This document shows, in pieces, positions 36,127 through 44,580 of a stretch of 64,000 nt of DNA. Under the pieces are notes generated by a model. That model was not told where the DNA came from. It made no database searches and was given only the letters and a program-made list of their open reading frames with translations. Made by a program: the position numbers and the translations under genes. Position 1 is the stretch's first letter, and each line of letters starts with the position of its first letter. This DNA is from Brassicibacter mesophilus. GTDB taxonomy: Bacteria > Bacillota > Clostridia > Tissierellales > Proteiniboraceae. Location of the stretch: the NCBI RefSeq assembly GCF_050433385.1, contig NZ_JBNPXI010000003.1, positions 248,001-312,000 of the forward strand. The letters run 5' to 3'.

Positions 36127-37332
36127 ATGCGTGGTATTGTAATGGATAAAAATAATAATAAAATAATAGTTCTTACTGATAATGGTCAATTCCTTGAAAT
36201 CAAAAACTTTAATAAATCAATTCAAATTGGACAAGAAGTAAATTTTAATAATAATAGTATATATAGTCAAAATTTCATTAAAAAAGCTATTTCTATAGCA
36301 GCCGTATTTTTAGCTATGATAACTGGTGGATATGGAGTATACGGATATTATATGCCTTTTGGATATGTAGATGTAGATATAAATCCTAGTGTGGAACTTT
36401 CATACAATTTGTATGATAGAGTAATTGACATTAAGGGTTTAAACGAAGATGGGACTCATATTATTGAAAAAATTGATAGTTATAAAAATAAACCTGTTAA
36501 GGACATTATTACTAAGGTTATAGATAGAGCAATAGAAGAAAAATATATTAAATCAGATGAACAAAATGCTATATTAGTAACAATAACTGAGGCTGGAAGT
36601 AAAATTGACGACAAAGAAATCTTCCAATCAGTTGATAATCATATGAAGGAAGAGAAGCTTGAAACTGAAGTTGTACTAGTAAAAAGTGATAAAAATGAAT
36701 ATGAAGCAGCAAAGAAGAATAATATTTCACCAGGAAAACAGATGCTGATAAACAAAGCATTAAAATCTAGTGATAAAACTAACCAAGAAGATATGCAGAA
36801 TAAATCTGTAAAGGAAATCATGAATATAATTAAGGAAAGCAAGAAGGAAGATAAAAAAGAATATAAAGAAGATAAGTTTGATACTAAATATCAAAATAGC
36901 GATTATAAAGAGAATAAACAAAATAAACAAAATAAACATAATAATGTCAAGACTAATGTTAACTCTAAAAATCCAAACTATCTTAAAGAAAGCTTTAAAG
37001 AAGACAATGAAGATGATAATTATGAAGATAGCAGAAAAGATATAAAAGATAATGAAAGTGATAAAAACAATAAAAATAATAAAAACGATAATAATAGAGA
37101 CAATAATAATAATAGAAACAATAATAATAAAAACAATAACGATGATAAAGACGATGAAGATAATAAAAACAATAAAAGCAATAAAAAAGATGAAGACGAT
37201 AAAGATGATGCAAATGATAAAGACGATGAAGCTGATAGAAATAATAAAAATAACAAGAATAACAAAAATTATAATAAAAATAATATCAAAAATAGAAATA
37301 ATAAAAATGCAAAGAATGATGAAGATGATTAA
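36127..37332 (+). CDS. rsgI: Anti-sigma-I factor RsgI-type protein with low-complexity tail
   Basis: The 401-residue protein has an N-terminal cytoplasmic RsgI domain (1-50) of the type RGIVMDKNNNKIIVLTDNGQFLEIK that binds SigI, one transmembrane helix (about 52-74), and an extracellular region with YVDVDINPSVELSYNLYDRVIDIKGLNEDG, typical of RsgI periplasmic-type domains and probable site of self-cleavage. From about residue 225 the tail is almost only Asn, Lys, Asp and Glu, with no carbohydrate-binding or other sensor domain as found in cellulolytic species. GGAGGTGAT gives the start. It should hold SigI at the membrane until a signal arrives. Confidence 0.9.
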   Translation: MRGIVMDKNNNKIIVLTDNGQFLEIKNFNKSIQIGQEVNFNNNSIYSQNFIKKAISIAAVFLAMITGGYGVYGYYMPFGYVDVDINPSVELSYNLYDRVIDIKGLNEDGTHIIEKIDSYKNKPVKDIITKVIDRAIEEKYIKSDEQNAILVTITEAGSKIDDKEIFQSVDNHMKEEKLETEVVLVKSDKNEYEAAKKNNISPGKQMLINKALKSSDKTNQEDMQNKSVKEIMNIIKESKKEDKKEYKEDKFDTKYQNSDYKENKQNKQNKHNNVKTNVNSKNPNYLKESFKEDNEDDNYEDSRKDIKDNESDKNNKNNKNDNNRDNNNNRNNNNKNNNDDKDDEDNKNNKSNKKDEDDKDDANDKDDEADRNNKNNKNNKNYNKNNIKNRNNKNAKNDEDD

Positions 37333-37394
37333 AGTTATGTAAGAATTGACGATATTAAAGAAAATTTAGTAAATCAAATAAATATAAAACTAAG

Positions 37395-37421
37395 CCCTAG
37401 TATAACCTACTAGGGTTTTTA
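37395..37421 (+). terminator. Rho-independent terminator of sigI-rsgI
   Basis: CCCTAGTA and TACTAGGG pair perfectly around TAACC and are followed by TTTTTAT. Confidence 0.87.
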
Positions 37422-37452
37422 TCGCGTTGCTATTTAAGAAACTATACTTTTG

Positions 37453-37551
37453 CTATATTATTGATAGTACAATTAGTAAAGCTATCAATAATAGAATAAT
37501 GGCGATAACACTATAAAGAACTTTTTTCCTAATAAAAAAAATTTTTGCCAT
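37453..37551 (-). CDS. Small membrane peptide (32 residues)
   Basis: Minus-strand AAGGGGTGATGTT precedes ATG 37551. The product starts MAKIFFIRKKVLYSVIAIIL and continues as one hydrophobic helix ending LSII. The basic start and single helix would place it in the membrane. No family is recognised. The rest of 37422-37840 shows only AT-rich sequence. Support is the good ribosome binding site and isolated position. Confidence 0.4.
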   Translation of the reverse strand: MAKIFFIRKKVLYSVIAIILLLIALLIVLSII

Positions 37552-37846
37552 AACATCACCCCTTATAACCCAACTCGTAGTTAGGGCACAATATTCCATA
37601 TTATAATCTATTGTTTATTAGGTTTATATATTCCAAAAAAACAAAATATAATAATAAATCTGTAGCATGGATAATAAAGCCAAGGCAAAAGATATTATTT
37701 TAATATGAACATTATTCCTTGTCACATTTATGTATAGGTATTGGCTATGTATAAGAATTATTTAATATTTTTATGGATTTTTTAAATAATTTCAAAGTAT
37801 TATTTAAAAAAATTTATTCTTACATTAATAATATTCAATAAAAATA

Positions 37847-37874
37847 TTGACTTATCAAAAAAATTAAGTATAAT
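37847..37874 (+). promoter_or_regulatory. Sigma-A promoter of the MFS gene
   Basis: TTGACT (37847-37852), a 16-bp spacer and TATAAT (37869-37874), about 80 bases before the start codon. Confidence 0.7.
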
Positions 37875-37952
37875 ATAATTAAAATATTCTAATTAGAGAT
37901 TTATATATTTAATTTTATGATAAAGCTCTATTTGATTTTGGAGGGATAATCA

Positions 37953-39212
37953 ATGACAGAACAACATGCTTTGAATAAGGAAAAACTTTGGAACAAAAAC
38001 TTTTTCTTATTATGGCAGGGGCAGCTTGTTTCATCACTGGGAGATGTTGCTTATAATATTGCTCTTGGCTTCTGGATTCTTAAGACTACTGGATCTACTG
38101 CTTTAATGGGATCATTAATGGCAGCTTCAGTACTGCCAAGGGTGTTAATATCACCATTTGCCGGAGTTTTAGCTGACAGGAGTAACAGAAAGAACATACT
38201 TGTTATTATGGACCTTATTAGAGGGGTTTCTATTGTATTTGTAGGTATTGCAGCATTTTTAGGATTTATCAAGATATGGATGGTATTCTTGGCTGCTATT
38301 ATTTTAGGAATATGTGGTGCTTTTTTTAATCCGGCAGCAAGTTCTTCAATTCCAGACATTGTACCAAAATCAAAGCTAATGAAAGCAAATTCTGTTTACG
38401 GCATAGCATATACAGGAACAAATATTTTGGGAAATATTGCTGGTGGGAGTTTGTACGTTCTTTTAGGTGCACCACTAATGTTTCTTTTTAATGGGATATC
38501 ATATATTATTTCATCTTTTACAGAAATTTTTATTAAGATACCAAAAATAGAAAAACAAAATAATCAAATACACTTTTTAACAGATATGAAAGATGGATTT
38601 AAATTTGTCTGGGAATTTAAAGGTCTTAGATATATCATATCGATTGCAGCCTTTATTAATTTTTTTGGTAATATGGGATTTATTCTTTTACTACCTTTGT
38701 TTGAAAGAACATCTTGGCTTGGACCAGAGAAATATGGATTTGTAATGGGAATAATGGCTGCTGGTTCACTTGCAGGCATGATATTTACATCAGTAAAAGA
38801 AATAGCACCTTCTAAAAGATTATTTTTATTTGTATTTTGTGGAACAATTTCATCAACAACTACTGCACTATTTATACTGATTAAAAACTTACCTGTTATT
38901 TGTATTCTTCTATTTATTTCTGGATTTATGAATGCTATTGTCAACATATTCTTTGGAGCATCAGTTCAGCTTACAGTACCTCAGAATATGAGAGGAAAGG
39001 TATCAAGTTTATTGAGTACTGTCTTACAAGGACTTACTCCTATTGCAATGGCTTTAGGTGGGGTTTTAGCAGAATTTATACCAATAAGAATAATACTATT
39101 TACTTGCTTTATTGTAGATGCATTGATATTCTTACCATTTGCATTCAATCAACCATTTAAGAAATTTATAAACTTTAACCCAGAAACACAGACCCTTGAA
39201 GATATAATATAA
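37953..39212 (+). CDS. MFS transporter (EntS/macrolide-exporter-like)
   Basis: The 419-residue protein has twelve transmembrane helices. The start NKNFFLLWQGQLVSSLGDVAYNIALGFWILKTTGS and the loop FAGVLADRSNRKNILVIMDLIRG are typical of the MFS_3/EntS group, which exports siderophores, macrolides or other drugs. GGAGGG precedes the ATG. It has its own promoter and no cotranscribed partner. A substrate cannot be assigned; absence of siderophore genes nearby makes multidrug or peptide efflux as likely as enterobactin-type export. Confidence 0.85.
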   Translation: MTEQHALNKEKLWNKNFFLLWQGQLVSSLGDVAYNIALGFWILKTTGSTALMGSLMAASVLPRVLISPFAGVLADRSNRKNILVIMDLIRGVSIVFVGIAAFLGFIKIWMVFLAAIILGICGAFFNPAASSSIPDIVPKSKLMKANSVYGIAYTGTNILGNIAGGSLYVLLGAPLMFLFNGISYIISSFTEIFIKIPKIEKQNNQIHFLTDMKDGFKFVWEFKGLRYIISIAAFINFFGNMGFILLLPLFERTSWLGPEKYGFVMGIMAAGSLAGMIFTSVKEIAPSKRLFLFVFCGTISSTTTALFILIKNLPVICILLFISGFMNAIVNIFFGASVQLTVPQNMRGKVSSLLSTVLQGLTPIAMALGGVLAEFIPIRIILFTCFIVDALIFLPFAFNQPFKKFINFNPETQTLEDII

Positions 39213-39295
39213 TACTCATCCTAATCACGTTAAGATTTACATATAAAGGTTATTATAATATAATAATAGTACAAAGCAAATAGGGGGTTAAAATT

Positions 39296-40159
39296 ATGAA
39301 TATAAGGATTATTACAGATAGTGCTTGTGACCTGTCACCTGAGATAACACAAAAGTATAACATAGATGTAATACCGATTTTAGTTTATATGAATGATATT
39401 GAATATAAAGATGGTGAAACATTAAATGCTAAAGAGCTATATGGCAACATGAGAGATGGGAAAATATATAAAACTGCACAGGTACCACCTCAAGTATTTA
39501 CTGAAAAATTCAAAAGATACGCGGAAAATGGCGATCAGTGTATTTATATAGCTTTTTCTTCAGGACTGTCAGGTACATATAATTCTGCTATGATGGCAAA
39601 ACATGAAGTTATAGAGGACTATCCTGAATTCAATGTAGATATAATAGATACAAAATGCGCTTCGGGTGGATTCGGTCTAGTAGTATATAAAGCTGCACTA
39701 ATGCTACAAGAAGGCAAATCAAAAGATGAGATAGTTGAAGCAGTCAAATTCTACTCTATGAATATGGAGCATATATTTACTGTTGATGATTTAGAATATC
39801 TATATAGAGGTGGTAGAGTAAGCCGTACAGCGGCATTTGTTGGTGGCTTACTTAACATAAAGCCTATATTGGATGTTGAAGATGGTAAATTAATTCCTAT
39901 TGAAAAGACTAGAGGTCGCAACAAAGTTTTTAAGAGAATGATTGAATTAATGAAAGAAAGAGGAGTAGATTTGTCTAGTCAAACAATAGGTATTACTCAT
40001 GGAGACGATCTAGAAGGGGCAATGAAGCTTAAAGAAATGATGGAAGAAAACTTCGGGTGCACAGATTTTGTTATAGGAATGATAGGATGTGCAGTAGGTG
40101 CTCATTCCGGGCCAGGTACCTTAGCTATATTCTTCTTAAAAGAAAAAGAACCAATGTAA
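39296..40159 (+). CDS. DegV-family fatty-acid-binding protein (FakB-like)
   Basis: The 287-residue DegV protein has the start IRIITDSACDLSPEITQKYNIDVIPILVY, the fatty-acid pocket motif SSGLSGTYNSA, DTKCASGG and the closing HSGPGTLAIFFL. DegV/FakB proteins bind a fatty acid and present it to the kinase FakA for phosphorylation and entry into phospholipids. GGGGG lies upstream of the ATG. No fakA is adjacent. The gene is alone and shares a bidirectional terminator with the HDOD gene. Confidence 0.93.
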   Translation: MNIRIITDSACDLSPEITQKYNIDVIPILVYMNDIEYKDGETLNAKELYGNMRDGKIYKTAQVPPQVFTEKFKRYAENGDQCIYIAFSSGLSGTYNSAMMAKHEVIEDYPEFNVDIIDTKCASGGFGLVVYKAALMLQEGKSKDEIVEAVKFYSMNMEHIFTVDDLEYLYRGGRVSRTAAFVGGLLNIKPILDVEDGKLIPIEKTRGRNKVFKRMIELMKERGVDLSSQTIGITHGDDLEGAMKLKEMMEENFGCTDFVIGMIGCAVGAHSGPGTLAIFFLKEKEPM

Positions 40160-40160
40160 A

Positions 40161-40185
40161 AAAACGGCATATGCCGTTTTTTTAT
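40161..40185. terminator. Bidirectional terminator
   Basis: AAAAACGGCATATGCCGTTTTT is a perfect palindromic hairpin with T tails on both strands. Confidence 0.88.
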
Positions 40186-41036
40186 TCTGTAATACTAAGA
40201 GCTTCTTCAACAAATAACATATCAGTTACTTCAGATACTATATGTTCAATATCATTTTTACAAAGACTAATTGATTCTAGAGCGAAATCTGAAAGCATAT
40301 ATTGCATTCCATCTATTCCAAGACCTATTCCAAGCATCATTGCTAAAGCATCAGCAATGTGAACAATTGAAACAAGCTCATGATCGATCATAGCAGCTTC
40401 TGGGGAGTGATGGTATTCTATTGCTTCTACTAGATTCGCTGGGAAGTTCCATTTTCTAGCAATATTTGCACCTACTTGTGCATGATTATATCCAAGTATT
40501 TCTTCTTCTGCTTCTATAAACGTAGAGCCTTCATCATTAACTTTATCGATTATCTTATAAAACTCAGATGTTACATAACAGTTCAGAATTACTTTACCAA
40601 TATCCCTTAAAAGCCCAGCTATATAAGCTTGCTCAGGGTGACAGATTTTTGTTTTTTTAGAGATCAGTCTAGAAATTATAGCACAAGCAAGTGATTGTTG
40701 CCATAACATATCTTTTTTTAGTCCATACCCTGGTAGTTCCTTAAGTAGATGTGTATTGACACTTGTCGTTAAAGCAATACTTTTAATTGTCTGAAATCCT
40801 AATAATACAGTTGCTTCAGAAATTGTACTTATACGCCTAGAATATCCATAATGTGTTGAATTTGCTAGTTTAAGTACTTGTGATGTCAAACTTTGATCCT
40901 TTAATATCTCTTTTTCTAAATCCTTTACAGTAGAATCTGGATCTTCAGTTAGTCTGATTATTGTTTCTATGCTCTCAGGAAGCATAGGCATATCATTTAT
41001 ACGATTCATAATGCTATTTAGCAAAATTATACTCAT
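40182..41036 (-). CDS. HDOD-domain signalling protein
   Basis: The 284-residue protein is mostly an HDOD domain: INDMPMLPESIETIIRLTEDPDSTVKDLEKEILKDQSLTSQVLKLANSTHYG, then AYIAGLLRDIGKVIL and VGANIARKWNFPANLVEAIEYHHSP. HDOD is an HD-like domain without full metal ligands, found in signalling and stress adaptors, often with c-di-GMP or chemotaxis links. No second domain is attached. The role in this organism is unknown. Confidence 0.88.
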   Translation of the reverse strand: MSIILLNSIMNRINDMPMLPESIETIIRLTEDPDSTVKDLEKEILKDQSLTSQVLKLANSTHYGYSRRISTISEATVLLGFQTIKSIALTTSVNTHLLKELPGYGLKKDMLWQQSLACAIISRLISKKTKICHPEQAYIAGLLRDIGKVILNCYVTSEFYKIIDKVNDEGSTFIEAEEEILGYNHAQVGANIARKWNFPANLVEAIEYHHSPEAAMIDHELVSIVHIADALAMMLGIGLGIDGMQYMLSDFALESISLCKNDIEHIVSEVTDMLFVEEALSITE

Positions 41037-41124
41037 ATTCAGTACCCCTTATTTGTATTTATCTTAATTATATTTTTATATGATAAATATATCTATAGCC
41101 TTAACGTCCTAATTTATCACATTC

Positions 41125-41206
41125 TTAACTTTTTGTAATAAATGAGCTATTATTATGCTAAAGCATGCAAACAACAAGAGTTGGGAGAATGTTCTTATTG
41201 TTTTTT
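41125..41206 (+). other. Possible tiny transcription unit (promoter plus terminator-like hairpin)
   Basis: TTAACT (41125-41130), 17 bp and TATTAT (41148-41153) are followed at 41170-41202 by a hairpin AACAACAAGA against TCTTATTGTT (one mismatch) with a T run. The RNA would be only about 45 bases. It may be a remnant or a roadblock before the hydrogenase promoter. Confidence 0.3.
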
Positions 41207-41211
41207 ACAAA

Positions 41212-41240
41212 TTGATAATTTTATAACAAGATAGTATACT
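41212..41240 (+). promoter_or_regulatory. Probable sigma-A promoter of the hydrogenase operon
   Basis: TTGATA (41212-41217), 17 bp and TATACT (41235-41240), about 160 bases before the first gene of the operon. The Rex-like site lies downstream of it. Confidence 0.6.
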
Positions 41241-41362
41241 GTAATTAATAGAATTGGAAGTTGTATTTAATGAAGATAACAAAAAAACATTACTATTTGT
41301 GACTAAATGTATATTCTAAAGATATTAAAATTTTATCGAACAATATGTTTTTTTATAAAAGA

Positions 41363-41380
41363 TTGTTAAAATGATAACAA
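41363..41380. promoter_or_regulatory. Rex-type operator (redox control)
   Basis: TTGTTAAAATGATAACAA matches the Rex consensus TTGTTAAN4TTAACAA at 13 of 14 fixed positions, with perfect outer palindrome TTGTTA-N6-TAACAA. It lies directly before the ribosome binding site of the hydrogenase operon. Rex leaves DNA when the NADH/NAD ratio rises, so the operon should be expressed under reducing conditions. Confidence 0.78.
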
Positions 41381-41400
41381 ATAAGAAAGGAGGATTTATT

Positions 41401-41646
41401 ATGGTTACAATTAATGTTTGTATAGGTAGTGCATGTCATCTTAAAGGAGCTTATAACGTGATTAAAGGATTGCAAAAAATTATTGATGAAAAACATTTGG
41501 AAGAGAAAGTTACTGTAAAAGCAGCGTTTTGTCTAGGAGAATGTACCAAAGCTGTTTCAGTAAAAGTTGACGATGACAAAGTTGTATCAGTTAGTGAAGA
41601 AACTGTAGAAGAATTTTTTGATAACAATGTTTCTGGGAGGCTATAA
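41401..41646 (+). CDS. Thioredoxin-like 2Fe-2S ferredoxin (NuoE/HydC-like)
   Basis: The 81-residue protein has four Cys in the pattern of the thioredoxin-like 2Fe-2S fold: Cys7 and Cys12 (VCIGSACHLKG), Cys44 and Cys48 (AFCLGECTKAV). Such small subunits deliver electrons in NuoE-like modules of hydrogenases. AAGGAGG lies eight bases before ATG 41401; an upstream in-frame start would overlap the Rex-like site. The next gene starts after two bases, so it belongs to the hydrogenase operon. Confidence 0.9.
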   Translation: MVTINVCIGSACHLKGAYNVIKGLQKIIDEKHLEEKVTVKAAFCLGECTKAVSVKVDDDKVVSVSEETVEEFFDNNVSGRL

Positions 41647-41648
41647 CA

Positions 41649-43376
41649 ATGAAGTTCATAAACTTCTCAAGAGAAAAATGCAACAATTGTTATAAATGTT
41701 TAAGAACATGTCCATCTAAGGCTATAACAATCCTTGAAGAACATGCGGAAATTGTTGATGAAATGTGCATTTCATGTGGGAAATGTCAGGTCGTTTGTCA
41801 AAAAGAGGCTTTATATATAAAGAGTAATATTGAGCAAGTAAAAGATGCAATACAAAATGATAAAAAAGTCATAGCAAGTATTGCGCCTTCGTTTGCAGGA
41901 GCTTTTGAAATGAAAGATGAGCATCAAATAGTAACTGCATTAAAGCAGCTTGGATTTGATGTAGTTGAGGAAACTGCTATAGGAGCTGAAATAGTACTTG
42001 ATTATTATAAAGAATATGCGGAAGAAGGAAGCTATGACAACTTAATTACTACAAGCTGCCCATCTGCAAATTATCTGGTTGAAAAATATTACCCATCTCT
42101 AACAAAATATATGATACCCATAGTTTCACCGATGATAGCTCATGGGAAATTACTTAAGCATAAATATGGAATGGATAGCTATATGGTTTTTATCGGCCCA
42201 TGTCTTGCTAAAAAAGTAGAAGCAGAGGACTTTCAGCATAATGAAATCATAGATTCAGTATTAACATTTGAAGAGTTGGATGATTGGTTTAAGGAAGAGA
42301 AAATACAATTAAATGAGCTAGAGCCTCAGATATTTGATCACACATCCTATAGAAGGGGAAGTTCCTTTCCATTGGAAGGCGGCTTTTTAATAAATGGTTC
42401 AGATGAAGTTCAAAGGAAGTATGAAATAATTCGAGTTACAGGAGTAGATAGGTGCAAAGAAATACTAGAATGTATTGAGAATAAGAGCATAAACAGGGTG
42501 TGTGTAGAACTTAATGTATGTGAAGGAAGCTGTATAGATGGTCCAGGTATGCCTAAAGATGACACAAACTATTATAAAAGAGAAAATAGAGTTAAGAACT
42601 ATGTAAACAAAAAAAGAAACTTTTCAAACAGTGGTGTTGAAGCAGAATATGTTACGGAAAGAATAGATTTCTCGAAATCGTTTTTTGATAGGAAAGCTAA
42701 TAGAAGAAAAGCTTCTGAGGAAGAGCTTCAAGCAATACTAAGAAAAATGGGAAAATATAAACCTGAAGACGAACTAAATTGTAATGCATGTGGATATGTA
42801 ACGTGTAGAGAAAAGGCGGAATCTATTTTTGAGGGAATGTCAGAAATAAATATGTGTTTACCATTTATGAGAGCAAAAGCTGAAAGCTTGAAAAATGTCA
42901 TTTTTGACAATAGTCCTAATGTAATTTTTCTTTTAGATAATGAACTATGTGTAAAAGAGTTTAATCCTTCTTCAGAAAGAGTATTTAGAGTTAAAGCAGA
43001 TGATATAAAAGGTAAACCAATATCAAAGATAATAAATGATGAAGAGTTTATCAAGGTCATGACGACAAAGGAAAGTCTTATAGGACAAAAGGTTGTCTAC
43101 TCAAAATATGGCGTTGTACTAATCGCTAATATACTATACTTGGAAAAAGAGAATGTTATTATGACTATTATGACAGATGTTACATTAGCAGAGAAAAATA
43201 AGGAAGAGCTTGCTAGAGTAAAAGAGAGAACACTAGACGCTGCACAAGAAGTTATTGAAAAGCAGATGAGAGTAGCACAGGAGATTGCAAGCTTATTAGG
43301 AGAGACTACAGCAGAAACAAAGGTAATACTTACGAAATTGAAGGGTATAGCATTAGGGGAGGCAGGTGATATGTAA
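41649..43376 (+). CDS. PAS-containing [FeFe] hydrogenase, probably sensory (HydS-like)
   Basis: The 575-residue protein has two 4Fe-4S sites (Cys11/14/17/21 and Cys40/43/46/50), an H-cluster domain (about 70-310), an Fe-S module NCNACGYVTC (Cys378/381/386), a PAS domain (about 413-520) and a C-terminal helix. The H-cluster ligands are present (Cys137, Cys185, Cys291, Cys295), but the proton-transfer Cys of TSCCP is Ser136 (TTSCP), and the Met before the third ligand is replaced. These changes are known from sensory hydrogenases with low turnover. The next gene encodes a phosphatase whose start overlaps its stop, which suggests signal output. It starts two bases behind the 2Fe-2S gene. Confidence 0.87.
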   Translation: MKFINFSREKCNNCYKCLRTCPSKAITILEEHAEIVDEMCISCGKCQVVCQKEALYIKSNIEQVKDAIQNDKKVIASIAPSFAGAFEMKDEHQIVTALKQLGFDVVEETAIGAEIVLDYYKEYAEEGSYDNLITTSCPSANYLVEKYYPSLTKYMIPIVSPMIAHGKLLKHKYGMDSYMVFIGPCLAKKVEAEDFQHNEIIDSVLTFEELDDWFKEEKIQLNELEPQIFDHTSYRRGSSFPLEGGFLINGSDEVQRKYEIIRVTGVDRCKEILECIENKSINRVCVELNVCEGSCIDGPGMPKDDTNYYKRENRVKNYVNKKRNFSNSGVEAEYVTERIDFSKSFFDRKANRRKASEEELQAILRKMGKYKPEDELNCNACGYVTCREKAESIFEGMSEINMCLPFMRAKAESLKNVIFDNSPNVIFLLDNELCVKEFNPSSERVFRVKADDIKGKPISKIINDEEFIKVMTTKESLIGQKVVYSKYGVVLIANILYLEKENVIMTIMTDVTLAEKNKEELARVKERTLDAAQEVIEKQMRVAQEIASLLGETTAETKVILTKLKGIALGEAGDM

Positions 43377-44548
43377 TGGAATACTTCATTGATGTTGCCT
43401 ATGACAGCTTAAATAAGTATGGTGAAGAGTTGTGTGGTGACAAAGTGGAAATTGTTAATACAGATCAAAGCGTAATTATTGTATTAGCTGATGGACTTGG
43501 AAGTGGAGTAAAAGCCAATATACTTGCTACAATGACAACAAAGATAGCAGGGACTATGCTTAAAGAAGGAGCAAGCATCTATGAGACTGTTGATACTATT
43601 GCAAACACTCTCCCTGTATGTAATGTCAGAAAGCTAGCTTATTCAACATTTGGAATTATAAAAATACAGAATGATGGAACGGCTTATATGATTGAATACG
43701 ATAATCCTCCAATATTTTTTACTAGAGATAATAGGATTATAGATATTGAAAGAAAAGAAATTGTAATAAATGGAAAGAAAATAATGGAAAGCAATATAGC
43801 ATTAAAAGAAGGTGATACACTAACATTAGTTAGTGATGGAGTCATCCATGCTGGGGTAGGTGGAATCTTAAACCTGGGCTGGCAATGGGAAAATGTTGCT
43901 GATTATATAGGAAGACAAGTCAGAAGAGAAAAATGTGCTAAAGGTATTTCGAAAAGCTTAGTTGATACATGTAAGTGCTTATATGCTGATAAGCCTGGTG
44001 ATGATACTACAGTCGTTAGTGTAAAAATGAGAATGCCAGAAATTATTGATTTATTTACAGGACCTCCAGAAGATGAATCAAATGATTCCAGAGTAATAAA
44101 AGATTTCATGAAAAATGCAACTAAAAAAGTTGTGTGTGGAGGGACTGCAGCGAAAATAGTAGGCAGAGAACTGAATCAAGATGTAATAGTAGACTTAGAG
44201 TCAATGACAAAAGATGTCCCACCAATGGCGAAAATAAAAGGGATAGATCTTGTTACAGAAGGTGTACTTACACTGAGTAAGGCTGTTGAGAAAATAAAGA
44301 AGTATGCTAATTATCCAACAGGAGGATATACAGTATACGACTTAAATGGTAAGGATGGAGCATCTTGTTTAGCAAAAATGCTTATAGAAGACTGTACTCA
44401 TCTCAAACTATGGGTTGGTAAAGCAATAAATCCGGCACACCAGAATCCTAACCTGCCAATAGACTTAAGTATAAAGCTACAAGTAGTAAATGAGCTATCA
44501 AAACTGATGCTAGATTTAGGAAAGAAGGTTTCAATAAATTATGTTTAA
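43376..44548 (+). CDS. SpoIIE/PP2C-type protein phosphatase
   Basis: The protein has 390 residues. The N-terminal two thirds is a SpoIIE-type PP2C domain with the metal-binding motifs VLADGLGSG (Asp-Gly), TLVSDGV and PGDDTTVVSV. A C-terminal segment of about 150 residues (VVCGGTAAKIVGREL and later) has no clear family. Its start overlaps the end of the PAS hydrogenase gene (ATGGAATAC after GTGATATGTA). A phosphatase next to a sensory hydrogenase is a known arrangement in anaerobes. It should remove phosphate from an unidentified partner, perhaps an anti-anti-sigma factor; none is encoded nearby. Confidence 0.87.
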   Translation: MEYFIDVAYDSLNKYGEELCGDKVEIVNTDQSVIIVLADGLGSGVKANILATMTTKIAGTMLKEGASIYETVDTIANTLPVCNVRKLAYSTFGIIKIQNDGTAYMIEYDNPPIFFTRDNRIIDIERKEIVINGKKIMESNIALKEGDTLTLVSDGVIHAGVGGILNLGWQWENVADYIGRQVRREKCAKGISKSLVDTCKCLYADKPGDDTTVVSVKMRMPEIIDLFTGPPEDESNDSRVIKDFMKNATKKVVCGGTAAKIVGRELNQDVIVDLESMTKDVPPMAKIKGIDLVTEGVLTLSKAVEKIKKYANYPTGGYTVYDLNGKDGASCLAKMLIEDCTHLKLWVGKAINPAHQNPNLPIDLSIKLQVVNELSKLMLDLGKKVSINYV

Positions 44549-44580
44549 TTCATAATTATGGATAGGGAGGAGGAGAGAAA

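Noticed and set aside
37020..37342. Several long frames on both strands across the rsgI tail
   Set aside because: They result from the repetitive AAT/AAA/GAT codons of the low-complexity tail; composition is not protein-like.
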